Source of the DNA: Anisus vortex
Lineage: Eukaryota; Mollusca; Gastropoda; Planorbidae
Length of the DNA stretch: 64,000 nucleotides
Direction of reading: 5' to 3'
Assembly (NCBI GenBank): GCA_949126835.1
Contig: OX421497.1
Span: 11,192,132 to 11,256,131, forward strand
Part shown: one piece after another, positions 12,363-23,900 of the stretch
Numbering within the stretch: position 1 is the first letter of the stretch
Layout: the number at the start of each line of letters is the position of its first letter
The notes under the pieces: generated by a model
What the model was told of the DNA's origin: nothing
The model's input: only the letters and a program-made list of their open reading frames with translations
The model's database searches: none
Translations under genes and position numbers: made by a program

Positions 12363-13310
12363 AAAGGATTGAAGCACTCAAAGTTGAGTTTTCTAATCAA
12401 AGGCAATACTTTCAAATTGATGGACTAATTTTCTGATGCTAAATAAAGCTAAACTGGTTTGATCTTACTACAACCTTCATAGATGTAGATCTTTATTTAA
12501 GTGGAAGGATATTGTTGATTTTAAAATGCAGCATATTGAATTTTTTATATTTAAAAATAATGGGCATTCAAATGTGGCCATTTGCGGGGGGAATCTGGAA
12601 GAAAGCTGCTTAGGAAAGTCATCTGCTATTCTCAAATGCTAGGCATTCGCTCTTCCGCTTTCAGGGTTTGGTTCAACTTACACGTGTGAACATATTTTAT
12701 CGCACATGAAAGCTGTTTTAAATACAAAGTGGTCACATACACTTGACCGCTCATTAATTTATACAGACTAGTTACATTCAAAAGAGTTTTAATGCACATC
12801 TTCTTTAATTAAACATAAATAAAAGTAATATTAAAACATTTTTTTTTAATAATTAAATATAAGAGACTTTTTTAAAAGCACTATATTATGTAATTTTCTC
12901 TAATTATTAATGTTTAAAATATAAACTCCTTAAATATAGATGTACAAACAATTAATGCAGGAAATGTTTATTTACAACTGTTTAACGTAAATTATTTAAA
13001 TTCATCTAGTAATAAAATCTTTTAATGAATACCATAATGCTGGTTTTATATAAAGGTATAATAATTAGTCAGTAATATTTTTTATATTACAAAACATAAC
13101 TTGTTTGACATCATTACTGAATCAAATGTAGACACGTTTTTTTAATGGAAGGGAGATAATTTATCAGTTTTATTTGCGCTAATATTTCTATGTTACTTCT
13201 TTTTCTTTTATAAAAGACTAAATGGCTTACAATTTATAACTTTGAAATGATCAAACTGTAACAATAATTATGAATTATATATTATATTGTTATAACAAAA
13301 GAATTTATTT
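12363..13310 (-). mobile_element. Family H1 internal segment
   Basis: Collinear with 35440-36567 and, inverted, with 56140-56560 and 61430-62280. Markers are aaaggcaatactttcaaatt, tttatcgcacatgaaagct, ggtcacatacacttgacc and ttatttgcgctaatatttct. Neither terminus is present. Confidence 0.75.
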
Positions 13311-13690
13311 GTATAAATGGAACGTGGCCTTTATGGAGTATACATATGTCAGTGAATGAGTGTCTTAGTGTGAGTGTGTCCTTATGTGTGTCCTTATGTG
13401 TGTGTGTCTGGACGTTTCAATTACATGCGTCTGTGTCAAAAAAGCTACGTGTCACAGGAGGATTTCTATGTCCATTGTTTTGGCTGGGCAAATGGAACCT
13501 GATTCTCTTTTATTCATTATATTGCTCTTGTTGTGGTTGAGTTGTGACGGGCACTTTTAAAAGAATCGATGTTCTTTTATTAGCATTAGTACTGTTGCTG
13601 CTTTGTTTCATTTCATGCCAAATTAACCCTATTTAGTTGTTTTTTCTTTTGAAATAAAATATACTCCTTGTGTTTTTGTTTGGTCTAGAT

Positions 13691-13852
13691 CAGGGGTTGG
13701 AAACCTTTTGATAACAGAGTGCCAAAGTAAGATTTCTAATTCATTAAGCGTGCCAAAAGCCTAAAGGTCATCCTGCTTTAACAGGCAACTTGTAGAAGTA
13801 CCTGAGTTGCCTTTTTGGTAGTCTTCCGCGTGCCATTGGTTGCCGACCCCTG
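13691..13852 (+). mobile_element. Complete 162-bp H1 element with 8-bp target duplication
   Basis: The left end CAGGGGTTGGAAACC and right end ggttgccgacccctg are inverted repeats (13 of 15). The element is flanked by gtctagat at 13683-13690 and again at 13853-13860, a perfect 8-bp duplication. TIR sequence and 8-bp duplication together place it in the hAT superfamily. It is an internally deleted form of the 2.1-kb family member at 60489. Confidence 0.88.
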
Positions 13853-13860
13853 GTCTAGAT

Positions 13861-14066
13861 CAGGGTCGTTCTACATTTTGTCGTCATTGGGGCGTTTAAG
13901 AAATCTGATACAACTAGACGGGCCAGACATACTGAGCATGTATTTACATGGTATATTCAATGAATAAATATAAAAAACAACTGCCGTTAGAAGCTCTGTG
14001 GAGAGACTCGATAAAAGGCTTGGCAAACCGTGTGGTGACCCGCGGGTCTCCTGTTGCACGTCCCTG
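13861..14066. mobile_element. hAT-like short element adjacent to the H1 copy
   Basis: It starts cagggtcgttctac and ends gttgcacgtccctg; the ends are imperfect inverted repeats. Its left edge abuts the target duplication of the previous element. No clear duplication of its own is seen. Confidence 0.4.
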
Positions 14067-14432
14067 GTTTATACCATAGATTTTCATTAGTTTCGGCGTT
14101 GATGAATCGGCCCGCTCTTACTTCCATACGACATATTAAATTGGGGTATGCCGGAGAGAGGGGGAAGGTCCTATCTGTAAGAAAGTTTAGGAATCGTCGT
14201 ATTTCTTACTTCTCTCTAATATGTACACACACAGATATTATGAGACATAGGGTCACCATATCCCTATGATAAAAATGAGGGTTACATGCGAGGCTAGGAG
14301 TGAGTAGATGTCAAAGTCATCTGGTTTTCTGCTTTTTGGCCCATGGGCTAATTTTGGACCCAGGATATTTCTTTGCAATAACTGGGCCATCCAAACCCCT
14401 CACCTGCCCCCCCCCCCCCAAAAAAAAAAAAA

Positions 14433-14464
<32 letters not shown>

Positions 14465-15599
14465 AATACACACACTCAAATGGCCAGTTTAGTTGTTATG
14501 GGTATGGGAATCCCAAATTGTGCTTTGCGGGGGGTGGTGTTGGGTGCTAAAATCCCTCTGCACGATCGACGCAGCCACAAGGCCAATTTCAATTGCAACC
14601 CACATTATGGCCTAAAACGCAACCGCTTCAGTCGACCCCCCCCCTCTCTCTCTCTCTCTCTCTTTCTTTCTCTCTCTCTGTTGAGAAATCGTAATCTTTT
14701 TTGGGGGGACTCAGGGTTGTCTTTGTGTGTGTGTGTTTGTGCATCAATAGCAGGAAGCCTTGAAACAGTTCGGCCAGTTCACATCTATTGATCAACAATC
14801 TCACTTACCCCATGGGATAAGATAAATAGATTGAGCCGTCGAAATGTTATTGGCAACACAATCATCTCGTCAGTCATAGCATTTAATTAGATGACATTAT
14901 AGAACAAGTGAAAACGTTATGATAGCCTTATGCATTTTGCGACTTTGTATTTCCTAGTCTAAGAAATATATATTTTTTAAAATTCTGTGTTAAAATTATG
15001 AAGATTTTTAAAAATTATATATACATATATATATATATATATTTGCATACACATATAAACTGAAATGTAAGTAATAACTAAAAATGGTGACTATGGAAGT
15101 GCGCCATTAAAAGTAACTTCTATAAATAGTGTCCCTTGAATTATTTTATTCAATCACTCTAGACTAGTCTAGACTCTAGGCGTTGAACTGGAATTTTGGG
15201 TTTAATGGACTTCTTGTAGTCACGCTATTAGGTCTGTTATATAATTCTGTCTCTATGAATGTTTGTGGTTTTAACGTTTGTCTTCATTGTAAAAGTGTAA
15301 TGTTGACATTGACAGCTGGATTCAAAGTTGACCTCTATACGTGAATTACACACACGCAACCCACACAGTAGTAATGTATAAATACTGTTCAGTAGTCGAT
15401 CTACGTCTTACACAAGGCAGTCTAGATATTATATAATGAATACGAATGTGACCCAAGGGACACCACCCACTCACTTTAACTCAGGAACAACATCAGTATA
15501 GTAGCTCATTTGGTTAACAAATAGTTTCATGCACATAATATAGCGTAAACAGAAAGAGAGAGAGAGAGAGAAACAGAGAGAGAGAGAGTGAGATAGACA
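14067..15599. other. Spacer with simple repeats
   Basis: Poly-C then poly-A at 14408-14463, CT tracts at 14642-14678, a short TATA run near 15020-15042, and GA tracts at 15550-15590. No gene is seen; the Lys-rich open frame at 14300-14550 is the poly-A run. Confidence 0.6.
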
Positions 15600-15760
15600 A
15601 ACACACATACACCTTTATAGATAGATGGATATATATAGGTAGAGAGACGGAGAGGTAGAAAAGATACATAATATATTAATAGATAGATAAAAGACAGATA
15701 TAGATATATAGATAGATAGAGATAAATAGATAGATAAATAGATAGATAGATACATATGAA
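15600..15760. repeat. Degenerate (GATA)n microsatellite
   Basis: Repeated gatagatagata words with interruptions. Confidence 0.85.
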
Positions 15761-15854
15761 AGTGCGGAAGAGAGTTAAAGAAAGATGGAGAGAAAGAGGA
15801 AGATACGGAGATACGTTAGTTTTTCACAGTGTGATAAGTCAAGTACCCGTCATA

Positions 15855-16094
15855 GGGCCGGTGAAGCAGCGTTCACCAGTTTCTGTGGCCCCAGCATACT
15901 AGGTGATTTTGTGACCAGCACAATGCCCAGCCACTTTTACTTTACCCAACTAAGGTCAGATAACCATCAGAGCTGGACAGACTCAGGAACACCCTAGGGT
16001 CCAGGGGAAAGATCCAAGCCTTCACCAAGATTCGAACCCAGGACCTTCGGTACGCCAGCCGAACGCACTTCCGCTCGGTCACCTTGCCCCATTC
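15855..16094 (-). mobile_element. Full-length tRNA-derived SINE (family S1)
   Basis: On the - strand it reads a tRNA-like head (gaccgagcgg...gttcggctgg) with B box GGTTCGAATC, then the body gagctctgatggtta-type segment, and the end cagaaactggtgaacgctgc. It shares this layout with 23238, 26235 and 31530. Length is about 240 bp. Confidence 0.8.
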
Positions 16095-18054
16095 TCTATG
16101 TGATAAGTATCTGAAAAATAATTTTAGACCCACAATGCAACACGAATGATTCCTATTGCCCGTCAGACCCTTATTCAAACATTTGGACTTCCGGTTTTCT
16201 TATCATAAGTTTCCCAAAAAACCATGATCGTTGGGTTGGAAGAGGGGAGGTGGGGGAAGGGAGGAATGGTCCATGAACCTCTGTAACTAAATCTCCCTTT
16301 GTTTGTGTGTGTCTGTGTGTGTGTGTGGCCAAGCCGGTCCTAATACTGGAATTAAAAGCGAGCTAGCTAAGTGATTGGAACGATGAATACGTTGGATTAG
16401 GAAGGGGATTAACGTTTTTGGTTAGATAGTTTTTCTTTTAGAAGAGAGGGTGGGGGCGTAGGTGTGTATTCCTTCTCCTCCCTTCCCCCCCTCCCACTCC
16501 TCAGTTCCCCCATGAGCATGTAGAATGGAGAAGATCGCATCGTGAACGATATAAATATATATTTTGCAAAAGTGAATGAGTTCTCCTGAAAGTAAGAAAA
16601 AATAACGATTTTTCCGGATATCGATCAGCTGTGAGCTGCACTCACACGATGATTCCTCTCTGTCTCTCTCTCTCTCTCTCTCACACACTCTCTCTGTCTT
16701 TCTCTCTCTCTCTACTTCCCCTTCTCTGTACACCCTTTAACTTTTCTCTCCTTTCTCCATTCATTCCATTCAACTCTTCCATCAGACGGATTCTTCGTCC
16801 ACCATTTTTTTCCCTTCGCTTCCTTGATGTGGTAGCGCCATTAATTTTTTGTCTTGTCTAGGTCTTTAGCGATACTACCTCCTGATTTAATTTCTCTCTC
16901 TCTCTCTCCCTCTCTTTCTCTCTCTCTCTTTCTATATCTCTATATCTTATTTTTTTCTCTCACTCTCTAAATCTTTTTTTTTTTTGTTATACTAACCTAG
17001 CCTTTTACTACGCGTGACGGGGTTGGACGTTTGGTTGTAAAAGTGGCAGCAGAATTGACCCGTCTAGAACGAGAGAGAGAGAGAGACTGAGAGAGAAAAA
17101 AACCCAGAGAGAGTGAGCGATCGGATGCTCACCCTTACTCCCCCCCCCCATCCAGACCCTTGCATCATAGAGGGAGAATTTTACTCTCCCACCTTCATTT
17201 CTCCTCAGCCATTCGTAAATTACGTCACACCCTTTCAAGCGTGGATGTGCGTGAGCGCGTGGTGTAGTTGTTGTTTTTTTCTCTTCCATTTTTGTGTTCT
17301 TATGCATTCTAGGATTAAAATGACGTGCATCGCGGAGAACGGGAAATTCTTAAGTCGTTACTTCCAAAACAGACGGGAGAGTTCCGCAAATGGATATGAA
17401 AATATTGTTCTGAACTAAAAGCTTATCGGATATTCCCGATAGATGCAGCGTTCGTTCAATTTAGTTTTTTCAATTTCTCTAGACTTTTGTGCATTAGTGC
17501 TTTTGAGTTTGGTTTTCTAGAAGAAAAAAATAACAAGGAGTATGTATACTATTAAAGTACTTGCAGATCTATATATTTGTTTTATGTTATTAACTTCTAA
17601 AATAATAATCAGGTATCACTAAAGTGTGTTATAATGATTATTATTACTAGAATTTCGAAAAACTTAAGAAAAACAGACGGAAAAAAATCACTTAAAACTC
17701 TTGGTTTACATTAACTGCATATTGAATTAAATATTTGCTATATCTTTTATAATTTAATAATACATTACAAATGTTTAGCTCTTGGTTAGGATTAGAATTC
17801 CGATTTAATTATAATTTCTATTTGATTTATATTCCTATTTTAGTTGAGATTCCGATTCGGTTAGAATTCTGATCTGGTTAGGATTTTAATTTCTGTATAC
17901 TCTGTTTAGAATGTTTTGGAGGTAATGCTGAATTTCTTTATTCGTATTCATGTAAGTTTCATAATATTTAATTCCTTATAGACTCAAGGTAACAATCCAA
18001 AACATTTCCATTGGTTTTTCGAATCAAGTTGTTTATGTTCAGGCTGCTGTTGGC
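16095..18054. other. Spacer with CT/GA tracts, no gene seen
   Basis: CT tracts lie at 16658-16712 and 16892-16932, and a GA tract at 17070-17095. A degenerate ggttagaattccgattt repeat lies at 17780-17890. Confidence 0.5.
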
Positions 18055-18190
18055 GGTAGAGCCCGACCGATACCCAAAATTCGGCCGAAAACGAAACCAT
18101 ACTAGAAGTTATAAATTGATGTTTGGCTAAAACTGAACGTTTCACTACATCTTCGGCAGATACCGAAACCGAAAGATAAACCGAAAATGC
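18055..18190. mobile_element. hAT-like terminus (one-sided)
   Basis: tagagcccgaccgatacc followed by repeated ccgaaa/cggaa words. It resembles a known hAT terminus type, and the words recur in inverted form at 36745-37205. Confidence 0.4.
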
Positions 18191-19004
18191 CTAACAAATT
18201 TTTTTTAAAGACTACACATTTTTTTCACTTACAACTAGATATTATGCTACTAAGATAATAGGCTAACTAATAGAGTTACAATAGAGTATCCTATTTATAA
18301 CGATAGATTTAATTCTAGATATGAGGCTTTCATAGACATTCTGTCTTTTAAATATTTTTACTATTTCCTAAATAGTATTATAGACGTTATCCAACATATT
18401 ATCTTTGATATCAACCTTAGCTATCTCCTAAAAACATTTCATATCTTATCTTAAATATTTCAGACGCTCCTTTTATAAAAGAGCGCTATTGCTCCCTACA
18501 TTCATTAGTTCTTAACATTATCCTATATATTATCCTATCATTAAAAGTTCAATTGTAGTTTTTTAGTAATTTTGTTCATTTTATTATCTTTGACTTAAGA
18601 GGTTCAACATTGAAAACCCATTTCCTATCTTCGTATTGAATCCTAACGTCAGCTCCGTCACTATAGAGTCACTGTAATGTTACATTCTTCTTTATAAAAT
18701 AAAATTCAGTGGTCTGTATGTTGTTGTTGTTTTTATTTAGGCTCCAATCCCTTGTTGTGAAAATGCGCTTTATTTATGTCTTCACTCACGCCGAGCTCGG
18801 CTCACATAAAACATTTTGGTGTGAGTTCCATTATGATGTTTAGCTCCAGAAGCTCTGTGTTGTTTAGCAGGTCCGCTGTTACACGTTCTGTCCTTCAAAT
18901 AATTTTCGTTTTGTTTTAAATATTTTTCAAACATAAATATCAGTGAAATTATTCCTCTGATGTTTTTTTTATATTTCATATCCTTGTTATCTTATCGGCA
19001 GAGG
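18191..19004. other. AT-rich spacer
   Basis: It includes a short LINE-tail-like string near 18440-18490 (tatcttaaatatttcagacg). No gene is seen. Confidence 0.4.
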
Positions 19005-19225
19005 GTTTGGCAACCGTTTGATAACAGTGTTCCAGCGTAGGTATTCTAATTCATTCAGGGTGCTAACAGTCTTCTAATTCATTCAGGGTGATAACAGTCT
19101 TAAAGTCATTCTGATCAAGCACTCAATTTATTGTACAAAGGACTAAAATTGACTTTATAATTGATTTCTTTTTGTTATTTTGCTCTGCTGCGTGCCATTG
19201 AAATTCACTATGACACACAATTAAT
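19005..19225 (+). mobile_element. Family H1 short copy with internal duplication
   Basis: The left end ggtttggcaaccgtttgata is followed by gtattctaattcattcaggg. The words ctaattcattcagggtg.taacagtct are present twice in tandem. The right side still has gcgtgccattgaaattc. Confidence 0.65.
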
Positions 19226-20025
19226 CAACAAATTATTATTATGAGAAGTATACAAATTAAAAAACAACAAACTAAAATGAAAGCTGATTGTTAAATATAT
19301 TTTGACATAGATTTAACTTCATTCCTTGTTTGTGGTTTGGTTTAAATTTTTTGTAAGTTTAATTGCAAAATCAATCAATAATATTTACATAAACTTGAAA
19401 TGTAAGTGTTTTTTTTTTGTATTATCATTAGAATTCATTTAGTTGTATAGTCTTTACGTTTATTGAAAAGACGTGTTTTACATTTTAGCAACCTTGTGTT
19501 GAGCACTTTGAGTCTTTAGTGACTAAGTCCTCTTTTTATTGACATCTTTCTGTATATTAAAAATTTACGTCTTTTGTTTGCAGTTTTATCGAGCTTTTAA
19601 ATTCCTAGAGTTGTGTATCCGATTCCCATATAAAGTCCAATAATGAACTGAACTCCTCATGTTTTATATTTGATTGACGTTAGCCATATTATGCTATTGC
19701 GTGAATCTATACTTGTGCTTTTCCAAAAATCGGAGTAATATTTCCTATTCGGATATAACAGCCATTCATTTGACGGAGATCCTGTGTTACATTTTTTACT
19801 GGCGCATTTTCAACGCATCATCTGGGATAATCTTGAATTACCCTTGTGCCTTTCACAAATTGGATATAACGCCCCCAAAAATAAACCTGAGAAGAAACAA
19901 AGAGTTTTACTTCATAGGAAGGACCAAATGCTGGAGACGTTTTCCATTGGGTGAGCTGAGAGTTTCAGTCTCTAGTATGTGTGCGCTCACAAGGAAGCTA
20001 CCTGTGTTGGTCTGGACTGAGTATC

Positions 20026-20142
20026 ATGAAGAAGTTCCTACAAGGTTTCGGCTCTGTACCGCTTGGTCCATTTTTTGAAGAGTTACATCCGCCAGAGAAA
20101 AATGGCGGCGCTGCCACCAACGGAGAGCTTGGGGCCGCTGGA
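20026..20142 (+). CDS. Candidate alternative first coding exon of the synaptotagmin-7-like gene
   Basis: A 39-codon open segment starts at an ATG with A at -3 (atcATGa) and runs to a strong donor (gga/gtaagt) after a complete codon, so it ends in phase 0. The next recognised exon at 31983 also begins in phase 0, so a join keeps frame. An in-frame TGA lies at 19957-19959, and the only acceptor-like site after it (AG at 19967-19968) has a poor pyrimidine tract, which favours a first exon over an internal one. The encoded peptide begins MKKFLQGFGS, is rich in Gly, Ala and Pro near its end, and has no hydrophobic stretch long enough for a membrane anchor, so such an isoform would be soluble. I do not recognise the peptide. 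Synaptotagmin-7 genes are known for alternative N-termini and linkers, but the link here rests on strand, phase and position only. Confidence 0.4.
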
Positions 20143-21061
20143 GTAAGTTTTGATTTCTTGTTTTGTTTTTGGTTAGTTTTTGTTCTTGTTTCATTCTTTT
20201 ATTAAAATTGTGTTGTGTTTTTATATATTATTTTTGAAAAAGCTGTGTGTGATAATGTGTTTGTAGCTTGTAGCCACAATTACTAAAAAAGTCTGTTGGA
20301 ATCGTCAATCACACCTTTAGCTTAATGTCTGTTGGTCACAGTTTCTTACAAATTTGTCTTTGATTCACGAGTGAAGTAAAAAGTCTAAGAGCCGAGGAGT
20401 TTAACTTTTTCCCCAACACTAAACTACAATACAAAATACTTAAAAAAATACAAAACGATTCAGTGGTGGTTTTAAAATATAAATATATATATATATATAG
20501 GCCTAGATATATAAACACAATACAAAGCAAAACCACTTAGTAAAAGAAAAGGAATAAAAGTTCGTGAGAGAAAAACGAATATGTCTGAACTCATGTGAAC
20601 CAAGATGTTTACACTTTGCTTCGTTAATTGCTTGCGTTAGTAGACCAAATAGCGGCCCAGATAGTTACCGAAATAGCGGCCCCAAATAGTTTCCTACATA
20701 TTGCACTAAATAGCTACTTAGTGGAAAGTTTAGCCCATAAGCTTGGTCTGGGAAGACAACTAACTGCTTTATTTTTGGACCCGTATTTTGGCTTACTTTT
20801 CTTCTCCATTGATCGTTTTTGGCGGGGTTTTTTTTGTTTTTTTTTGTTGTTGTTGTTGCTAAATTCACCCGTATTAGAATTTAGGTAATGACACAACCAG
20901 CGGGGAAAGTGCCTGAAATCTTTCCTTATAATGTCTGGTTTTAGTCAAACAATATCATAGGATAAAAAACAACAACTTTATAAAAGATACTCAAGCCTTA
21001 ATTACTCAGTTTGTAAGTAGTTTTAAAAGTTTTTTTTTAACTCTTTATTTTTGGTATATCT
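20143..21061. other. Spacer after the candidate exon
   Basis: Poly-T, TATATA and (GTT)n tracts. No second exon was recognised. Confidence 0.4.
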
Positions 21062-21168
21062 GACTATTGTGCTGGCCACACATCCCCTAGTATGCGGTGG
21101 CCACAGAAACTGGTGAACGCTGCTTAACCAGCCCTATGATCAGTATGGTCCGAAGGGTATTTTACTGA
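21062..21168 (+). mobile_element. SINE S1, 3' half
   Basis: tgtgctggccacacatcccc ... ggccacagaaactggtgaac ... ccctatgatc, matching the ends of the other S1 copies. The tRNA-like head is missing. Confidence 0.7.
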
Positions 21169-21199
21169 CTATTGAAGCAAATTTAGGCAGTACCTATTG

Positions 21200-21525
21200 G
21201 ACAGAAGGACGAAGAGTGAAGTAGTAATAACACATTAGGCATTAAACATAGAAATACAACCCAATAACAACCTGTTGCAACGCTCAGATAAACACAAGAA
21301 CAAAAACACTTTCCTTATCCCTTATGCAAGAACAAATGCCTCTAAGTACTCTTTCTTCCCGAGTGGCATTCGGGCATGGAATGGGTTACCTGAACAAACC
21401 AGGAAAACCAGTACCATAACATCATTTAAAACATTAATAAAGTTGCAAGACTAGACTCGGACCACGGATGAGTGTAGGGCGTAATAATATTCTTTATAGA
21501 AGGAGCGTCTGTAATATATAAGATA
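21200..21525 (+). mobile_element. LINE (family L-A) 3' end fragment
   Basis: The sequence tracks the 60228-60488 reverse-transcriptase C-terminal relic: words for TFLIP-ART-, YSFFP and AWNGLPEQTRK-, then caagactaga and agaaggagcgtctgtaatat at the 3' end. Frames are broken, so it is dead. Confidence 0.75.
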
Positions 21526-21689
21526 AGCTAAGACGCAAGCCTATAGTGAAGATTGTGTGGCTGGCACATATGCACAGACGCAGGCCTATATATTTTTCTC
21601 CACCCGATGAAATATAATAGTAAACCCAATTATAGACTCAATGATACCATCTCCATAGGCCCGGTAGTTACCCTAAAGGTATAGACTCA

Positions 21690-22016
21690 ATGCAGACTCA
21701 ATGCAGTTACAGAGAGCAGCTGAGTCCAAGTGGCAAGCCAGGAAAGATCGTGCACTAGAGCTCACTGCCGACGTTCCGACCTTCCCCTGTACGGTTTGCA
21801 GTCGTACCTTCCGAGCAAGGATAGGCCTCATTAGCCACATGAAAACCCATCGCACAGGCAGGACGACAAAAAATATGGTCATCGTCGAACACGACGGACG
21901 AACAACACAACAACACATAGACTCAATGATACCATCTCCATAGGCCCTTTAGTTACCCTAAAGGTATAGACTCAATGATACCATTTCCATAGGCCCGGTA
22001 GTTACCCTAAGGGTAT
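21690..22016 (+). mobile_element. LINE (family L-B) C-terminal zinc finger and repeated 3' tail
   Basis: The + frame encodes FPCTVCSRTF...IGLISHMKTH, a C2H2 finger, followed by HRTGR. The same kind of finger closes the LINE relic at 37335-38550 (- strand). After it, a 49-bp unit (tagactcaatgataccatct ... agttaccctaaaggta) occurs at 21917 and 21966, and also at 21632 before the finger. I read these as 3' untranslated repeats of the LINE. It is not a host zinc-finger gene. Confidence 0.65.
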
Positions 22017-22039
22017 AGCAGATTTCGCATACCCTAGAT

Positions 22040-22442
22040 CAGCGGTTCTCAGACTTACTTTTTCCCTTGACCCGGATAATATTTTACTTCTATCTCTTGG
22101 CCCACTAATAGTTTTACCGCCTTTATCTATATCTCAAAAGTCTTTTTTTTTATATAGAAGGAGTGTCTGTAATGTAAAAGATAAGATAAGAAACTATCTA
22201 ACTATAACATATGAATTTCTACACAGACTTCATCCATATCATACTATAGTTACGTTTACATTCAAAGGTCTACAGTCTACAGCTACAATTAGGTTTCAAG
22301 AAAAACCAAATGGCCACTTTGTTTTAGGCCTGTCTATAATTGAATCGAGATTTTGAACTTTATACATATTTTTTTGTTCCGGTCCCGGTAATTTTGATTT
22401 CGTGACCCGGTATTTGGCGACCCGGCAGTTTGAGAAATGTTG
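22040..22442 (+). mobile_element. hAT-like element with L-A tail fragment inside
   Basis: It starts cagcggttctcagactt and ends gtttgagaaatgttg, imperfect inverted repeats. The flanks ccctagat and ccctacgg agree at 5 of 8 positions. The inside has repeated gacccgg words and, at 22146-22190, a LINE L-A 3' tail (agaaggagtgtctgtaat). The 3' end of the same family recurs at 45975-46070. Confidence 0.6.
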
Positions 22443-23237
22443 CCCTACGGTATGGAAAACTCAATCCAAGACCACTAGAGAGCGGTCATCATAATCAATT
22501 ATTTAAACATATCTATGGCACCACAACACATACAAATATATTACACACACACATACACTTTTAGCTAGCTATGTGTTCGAAATGGAATCAAGTCATGATC
22601 ATTTCTTTGTTACTCACACTTAAAGGTTTCATGCTCACTAAGTCTTAAAACGACCAGGTGGTTTTAAAAACAATAAACAATAACTAAGCCATCAAAGAGA
22701 GTAACATACAAAAAGAACGAAAACACCAATGGTCCTTATGTTGCTCTATATTCAGCAAGGGCAACACTAGAAACGCACTCCATACTTGGCAGGTCGATTT
22801 TTTTTTTTCAAATAAATAGCACGCCTTAATGTTAGTCATAAGCCATTAAAATAATCTTGACATTAACTTTTCTTTCCACATGAAAACATATTTAAAAATA
22901 AAAGGAATGTAGCGAAATAAAAAATAAGGGGTTGTCACGCTAATAGCAATTACAGCTAAACTTCATCACGCTACTTTAAAAAGGCTTGCATAGTTTGGTT
23001 CAATTGTTTGAGTTGATTGCGTGTGCTGTTGGTTGTTGTTACTGGTGTTGTTTTTTTAACTTGTGTTCAATACTAGATATTATACTAAATGACTTGTTGA
23101 AACGTAATGCAATGGTATGTATGTAAATAGCCTTAGAGTTTATGTCCATGTATAGTCCTCTATATGATATTGGAGAGGAGATGGGCGCCGCCAAGTCTAC
23201 CAAACCCACTGAAACGACTAATGGACACGCAGTGGGC
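22443..23237. other. Spacer, no gene seen
   Basis: AT-rich, with nothing recognised. Confidence 0.45.
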
Positions 23238-23495
23238 AAAGGTGGCCGAGCGCGTTCGGCTGGCGTGTCAAAGGTCCTGGGTTCGAATCCTGGTGAAGGC
23301 CATGATTTGTTCTCGGGTCTGGAATACGTCCCTGAGTCTAACAAGCTCTGATGGGTACCTGACTTTAGTTGGGGTAAAGTAAAGGCGCGGCTTGGCATTG
23401 TGCTGGCCACATGAGCCCCAAGTATGCTGTAGCCACAGTAATTGGTGAACGCTACTTCATGGGCCCTATGGATCAATTTGGTCCGTCGGGTACTT
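23238..23495 (+). mobile_element. SINE S1, full length
   Basis: Head ggtggccgagcgcgttcggc, B box GGTTCGAATCC, body tctgatgggtacctgacttt, end ccacagtaattggtgaacgc ... gggccctat. It is sense-oriented within the putative intron. Confidence 0.85.
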
Positions 23496-23497
23496 TT

Positions 23498-23615
23498 CTA
23501 TATGGTGTCTTATTGTTAGGATGTGTTTCTATATGGTGTCTTATTGTTAGGATGTGTTTCTATATTCTATATCATTATGGTGTCTTATTGTTAGGATGTG
23601 TTTCAGAACCGGAAA
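23498..23615. repeat. 31-bp tandem repeat, three units, at the SINE tail
   Basis: tatatggtgtcttattgtta ggatgtgtttc is repeated directly after the S1 copy; the third unit has a short insertion. Confidence 0.85.
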
Positions 23616-23900
23616 TAAGTTCACTAAATTTTATTTTTTTTCAATGTTAATAGTTGGCTTTTTTTTTAATGTGTATATTATGTCACGGAAGTGACAAAAC
23701 TAAACTGTGGTCAGAAGGCCTTCACCTTTGCTTTTCCCCCCAAACGCCCCTTAATGCTTGGTGTTTGGTGGAGTGACCTCAGAACAGAACTTGTCTCTTG
23801 TCAAAGATATTGCGTAGCTTGCGTGTTCCGATTCCCCAGGAGATTTCCTGGCATAGCTAACGCCACTCTCTTGTTTTTAGAACATGTGCTCATCTAACAT

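Noticed and set aside
16978..17418. Possible exon ending at 17418 (peptide around MTCIAENGKFLSRYF)
   Set aside because: The open frame extends through a pyrimidine tract with a weak acceptor and shows no match to synaptotagmin or any family I know.
21701..21943. Possible host C2H2 zinc-finger gene
   Set aside because: A single finger whose sequence and following tail match the C-terminus of the LINE relic at 37335-38550; no more fingers or splice sites.
23238..23310. Possible functional tRNA genes at the SINE heads (also 3580, 11310, 15855, 26235, 31530)
   Set aside because: A and B boxes are present, but no acceptor stem pairs and each is followed by the SINE body.
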